DNA of 8,468 nt, from positions 1 through 8,468 of the forward strand of contig CAMUHA010000151.1 of the NCBI GenBank assembly GCA_947088515.1, given 5' to 3'. A program made the translations under genes and the position numbers. Origin of the DNA: an uncultured bacterium (GTDB lineage Bacteria; Bacillota; Clostridia; Lachnospirales; Lachnospiraceae). Below, piece by piece: positions 5,202 through 8,468 of the stretch. Below the pieces are notes generated by a model that was not told the DNA's origin, made no database searches, and was given only the letters and a program-made list of their open reading frames with translations. The number at the start of each line of letters is the position of its first letter. Position 1 is the first letter of the stretch.

Positions 5202-6452
5202 AATTACAAATGTTAACCAGTTTTCTTTTTCAATATCCTTATTGTTACAAAAAATATTCAATGAATACTCTGTACAAATACTTTTTACATTATATAGCCC
5301 CAGCCCTCTATCATCTCCTTTTTTGCTAAATCCTTTTTTAAAGAAATTATCAATTTCATCAGGTGAAATAAATTTACTTTTATTTCTAACCACTATTTCA
5401 AATTTATTTTTAACTTCTATAATAGATATATATATGACTTTATCTGTATCTGCAAATTCCAACGCATCTTTGGCATTGTCAATTAAATTTCCTATAATTT
5501 CTACCAATTTATAGATTGGTACCCCTACGTCTAAATTATCAATATCTATTTTATAAAATATTTCAATTCCAAATTTATCTATTTCTATAAACTTGCCATA
5601 CAAGAAGCCTATTACTACATGATTTCCCAATGTCAATAATTTATTATATCTATTTTCTTTCAAAACTATTCCACATTGTTTCTTTTGTGCATTTACCAAA
5701 TCTTCATAAGTATGATGCAAATAATGTTGACTATAAATCGTATTTATCTGATTATCAAATTCATGCTGTCGTAAACGAATATCCTCAATTAAATTATGAA
5801 AAGAATCAGCATACACCTGATGCATTTTCAATTCTGTTTCTGTCATTTTAGATATAAGCTTAAACTTACTTAACTGCCCTGCTAATATGCAAATCATAGC
5901 TATTGTGACAAATAAGGGCATATACTGATATAATTCTGCACCATTAATGACTTTGGAATTTATTACACAAGATATTGTAAGAATAACACAAAACGTCAAT
6001 GATATAAATAAAATTCTTTCTTTATCTTGTAAGTATACAGATAATCTTCTTATATCTATTGCTGATAAAAATATTATTACAGAAAAAAAAGCTATACAAT
6101 TAATAATCAGCAAATCTAAATCTGTAAAAAATAGAATATTAAATAATCTTCCATAACACATGGAAACAATAATTTGAGTTCCCCCTATTATTACTAAATA
6201 CAATATATTATTTATTACTATAGGTCTGATTTTAAATCCAAACTTCATTCCACAGTAAATTACAATAATTGGATAAATTACCATTGTATATATTTTGGGC
6301 AATTCATAATAGTTAATTATTGTCATTATAATCATATTTACTGACAAAAAAATTAATGTCAAAATATCAATTTTTAATTTTTGTCCATATAAATGATGCA
6401 AACAAATAACAATAGACAATGCCTCAAGTACTAAACAAATTCTCTCACTCAT
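5190..6452 (-). CDS. GHKL sensor histidine kinase, AgrC-like receptor (downstream copy)
   Basis: Receptor kinase of 420 residues. The N-terminal ~195 residues hold about six hydrophobic segments (near 5-20, 30-47, 54-70, 78-98, 112-132, 147-165, with another near 176-192), typical of AgrC-type pheromone sensors with no large extracellular domain. The dimerisation/phosphoacceptor helix has RQHEFDNQI, with H230 as the likely phosphorylated histidine. The ATPase domain shows the N-box GNLIDNAKDAL (321-331) and the G-box RGLGLYNVK (382-390). The start at 6452 is set by GAGAGGA six bases upstream and by alignment with the paralogue, which begins with the same MSERICLVLEALSIV; a longer frame from 6497 lacks a ribosome site. 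It is the last gene of the regulator-kinase-kinase operon, 59 bases after the previous kinase. Its coding sequence is very A+T-rich (about 20% GC in sampled 60-base blocks). Its ligand is presumably the AgrD peptide. Confidence 0.9.
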   Translation of the reverse strand: MSERICLVLEALSIVICLHHLYGQKLKIDILTLIFLSVNMIIMTIINYYELPKIYTMVIYPIIVIYCGMKFGFKIRPIVINNILYLVIIGGTQIIVSMCYGRLFNILFFTDLDLLIINCIAFFSVIIFLSAIDIRRLSVYLQDKERILFISLTFCVILTISCVINSKVINGAELYQYMPLFVTIAMICILAGQLSKFKLISKMTETELKMHQVYADSFHNLIEDIRLRQHEFDNQINTIYSQHYLHHTYEDLVNAQKKQCGIVLKENRYNKLLTLGNHVVIGFLYGKFIEIDKFGIEIFYKIDIDNLDVGVPIYKLVEIIGNLIDNAKDALEFADTDKVIYISIIEVKNKFEIVVRNKSKFISPDEIDNFFKKGFSKKGDDRGLGLYNVKSICTEYSLNIFCNNKDIEKENWLTFVINNK

Positions 6453-6511
6453 AATTTGTCCTCTCAATATTTCCTTTTTTCTTTTGTTCATATACAACTA
6501 CTATTTTTACA

Positions 6512-7837
6512 TTACCCCAAAAGATTTTTTCTTTTTGGTATAGAAATTTTTGTATCTTTAATTTTTATAGCCTCCTTTTTATTATTAATAGTAAAGCACA
6601 ACCAATTTTCTCCTTCAATACTCTGATTTTGACAGAAAATATGTAACGCATATTCACTACATATTTGCTTCACATTATATAATCCCAATCCTCTGTTACT
6701 CCCTTTTTTACTAAACCCTTTTTTAAAAAATTTATCAATCTCATCAAGTTCAACAAACTTGCTTCTATTGCTAACTACTATTTCAAACACACCACAAGAC
6801 TCTATCACTGATACATACAACACTTTCTTTTCTTCCGAAACTTCAAGTTCGTCTATCGCATTATCAACTAAGTTTCCTAATATTTCTATTAACTTATATA
6901 CAGGCACCTCCACATTAAAACTCTCAATATTAACTTTATAAATAACCTCTATTCCAATCCTATCTATCTCTACAAATTTACCATACAAAAAACCAATAAT
7001 TCCATGATTGCCTATGGTTAATAATTTGTTATACCTATTTTCACGTATTACTACTTCACAATGTTTCTTTTGTGCATTAACTAAGTCTTCATAAGTATGA
7101 TACATATAATGCTGACTATAAATTGTGTTAATTTGATTATCAAACTCGTGTTGACGCGACCTTATATCCTCTATCAAATTACGGAAAGAGTTTGCATACA
7201 TTTGATGCATTTTTATTTCAACTTCTGCCTTTTGGGATATAATTTTGAATTTGCTAAGTTGCCCTGATAGGATGCAAATTAACACAATTGTAATAAATAA
7301 TGGCATATACTGAAACAACTCTGCACCGTTAATTATTTTAGAATTTATCACACATGATATTGCCAAAATAATAGAAAACAATAATGAAATAATTAAAATC
7401 CTTTCCTTATCTTGCAAGTACATAGATAATTTTGCTATATCAATTGTTGAAGCTACAAATAAAATTAATAGAAATGCTATAAAGTTTATAATTAATAAAT
7501 CAAGATTTGTGAAAAAAAGTATATGAAATATATAACCATAGCACATAGAGACTGCAATCTGAATCCCACCTATAAGTACCAGATACAAAATGTTATTTAT
7601 AATCATGGCTCTGATTTTAAATCCAAATTTAATTCCACAATACAAGACAATAATTGGGTAAATTATCATTGTATAAATTTTAGGCAATTCATAATAATTT
7701 ATTGTTGTCATTATTATCATATTAATTGTCAGAAAGCACAGTGTAACAATATCAAACTTAAATTTCCGTCCATACAAACGATGCAGGCAGACAACAATAG
7801 ACAGCGCTTCAAGCACCAAACAAATTCTCTCACTCAT
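6512..7837 (-). CDS. GHKL sensor histidine kinase, AgrC-like receptor (upstream copy)
   Basis: Kinase of 441 residues, a tandem paralogue of the next gene: a hand count gives 306 identities in 420 aligned positions (about 73%) with no gaps. Same design: about six or seven hydrophobic segments in the first 195 residues, RQHEFDNQI with H230, N-box GNLVDNAIDEL (321-331), G-box RGLGLYNVK (382-390). The greatest differences lie at 121-130 (a membrane segment), 301-310 and 331-350 (start of the ATPase domain). It carries 21 extra C-terminal residues after Asn-Asn-Lys, where the paralogue stops; a TAG in one corresponds to AAG in the other. Its ATG overlaps the TGA of the response regulator gene (ATGA), with GGAG eight bases upstream, so the two are translationally coupled. 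All catalytic motifs are intact, so it is probably active. Confidence 0.9.
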   Translation of the reverse strand: MSERICLVLEALSIVVCLHRLYGRKFKFDIVTLCFLTINMIIMTTINYYELPKIYTMIIYPIIVLYCGIKFGFKIRAMIINNILYLVLIGGIQIAVSMCYGYIFHILFFTNLDLLIINFIAFLLILFVASTIDIAKLSMYLQDKERILIISLLFSIILAISCVINSKIINGAELFQYMPLFITIVLICILSGQLSKFKIISQKAEVEIKMHQMYANSFRNLIEDIRSRQHEFDNQINTIYSQHYMYHTYEDLVNAQKKHCEVVIRENRYNKLLTIGNHGIIGFLYGKFVEIDRIGIEVIYKVNIESFNVEVPVYKLIEILGNLVDNAIDELEVSEEKKVLYVSVIESCGVFEIVVSNRSKFVELDEIDKFFKKGFSKKGSNRGLGLYNVKQICSEYALHIFCQNQSIEGENWLCFTINNKKEAIKIKDTKISIPKRKNLLG

Positions 7838-8468
7838 AATCCAAACTCCATCAATACTTTTTTCTTATATGTACTTCCAATTTCAACTTTATCCCCGCTG
7901 TCTCTCATTGTGATATATCCATTCGGAATGTCTATGTTTAACACAAAGTTCTTATTAACAATAGCGCTTCTGCTGCACTGGAACAGACTGTCACTATCTG
8001 CCTCTTTGAGAAAATCCCTGCAAGGTTTATATGGAACTGTCATTATACTTCCATTTGCCAGATGTACAGTTACCACATGGCGCATACTGTCTATGTATGC
8101 AATCTCATATACTTTGATAGGATAAAAAACTCCGTTTTTTGAGAAACAGATAAATGCGTTTTCATCCTTTTTGGTAGTATAATATAGTGCCCTCTCCACC
8201 AACTGTTTGACGGTTTCTGGCAAAAACGGCTTCTCTACATAGCCCAGGCAGTTAAGGTCTGTATAGGCATACTTAGTGACATCCTCCAACGAAGTGACAA
8301 ATATCACCGGAGTGAACATATATTTCTCCATTTTTCTAATTCTTCCTACCAGCCGGGCTCCTGAAGAATCTCCAGGCCTTGTGGTATCCAAAATGATATC
8401 CACCAGGAAAGTATCTATTGTCCTATCCATTAATATTGCATATGCCGTATTCACATCCACAGCAGTAT
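7834..8468 (-). CDS. LytTR-family response regulator, AgrA-like (5' end beyond right edge)
   Basis: Partial gene; the frame stays open to the window edge and the first part of the receiver domain (roughly 35-45 residues) is missing. Counting from the GTG at 8460, the phosphoacceptor is D21 in FLVDIIL, followed by the conserved FVTS (54-57) and the YVEKPF lysine K77. A LytTR DNA-binding domain covers about 102-208, with a typical Phe-Gln-Cys-Ser-Arg-Ser and Ile-Val-Asn-Lys stretch at 160-170 and a basic end (TYKKKV). LytTR regulators bind paired direct repeats upstream of promoters. The stop codon overlaps the start of the upstream kinase gene. GC content (about 35-47% in two sampled blocks) is clearly higher than in the kinases that follow. 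The GTG at 8460 is internal, not a start. Its likely target here is the agrB promoter (inference). Confidence 0.92.
   Translation of the reverse strand, partial: TAVDVNTAYAILMDRTIDTFLVDIILDTTRPGDSSGARLVGRIRKMEKYMFTPVIFVTSLEDVTKYAYTDLNCLGYVEKPFLPETVKQLVERALYYTTKKDENAFICFSKNGVFYPIKVYEIAYIDSMRHVVTVHLANGSIMTVPYKPCRDFLKEADSDSLFQCSRSAIVNKNFVLNIDIPNGYITMRDSGDKVEIGSTYKKKVLMEFGL

Noticed and set aside
6511..6535. Possible terminator between the two kinases (CCAAAA…TTTTGG)
   Set aside because: The stem is only about six A/T-rich pairs with no U-run; the short spacing suggests co-transcription.
7523..8125. 200-codon plus-strand open frame
   Set aside because: It is antisense to the upstream kinase and the response regulator, both of which have clear family motifs; composition is explained by the opposite strand.

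Overview
The window looks like chromosomal DNA of a low-to-moderate GC clostridial Firmicute, most likely a Lachnospiraceae-type gut anaerobe. Two things suggest this: a SCIFF peptide with its radical SAM maturase next to the start of a SecD-type gene (a widespread clostridial arrangement), and an Agr-type quorum-sensing locus with GHKL kinases and a LytTR regulator. The assignment rests on gene content and is an inference.

Left part (1-3787), core-like. On the minus strand, in transcription order: a CNNM/CorC-type membrane transporter with a TTG start (3259-1916); scfA, a 47-codon six-cysteine ranthipeptide precursor (1771-1628); scfB, its SPASM radical SAM maturase (1472-63); and the first codons of a secD-like translocase gene (76 to the window edge), which overlap the end of scfB. 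A four-helix small membrane protein resembling TIGR04086 (3413-3787, plus strand) diverges from the transporter gene. scfA is too short for a usual ORF cutoff and was found by reading the minus strand.

Right part (3791-8468), accessory quorum-sensing island. An XRE-type regulator (minus) and agrB-agrD (plus) diverge from a 299-base noncoding region that holds promoters for both sides and several operator candidates. agrB-agrD converges on a minus-strand operon of a LytTR response regulator (5' end beyond the window), then two tandem GHKL receptor kinases about 73% identical without gaps. The two convergent units share a 29-bp perfect inverted repeat, a bidirectional terminator that contains both stop codons.

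How it works (inference from the Agr family): AgrB processes and cyclises AgrD; the exported peptide is sensed by one or both kinases, which phosphorylate the LytTR regulator, which may in turn act at the agrB promoter. The most unusual point is that AgrD has serine, not cysteine, at the ring position. The predicted pheromone is therefore a true lactone (ring Ser-Ile-Ile-Phe-Phe) rather than a thiolactone, with two paralogous receptors for one peptide gene. The kinase genes are much richer in A+T than the flanking genes, which suggests separate acquisition.
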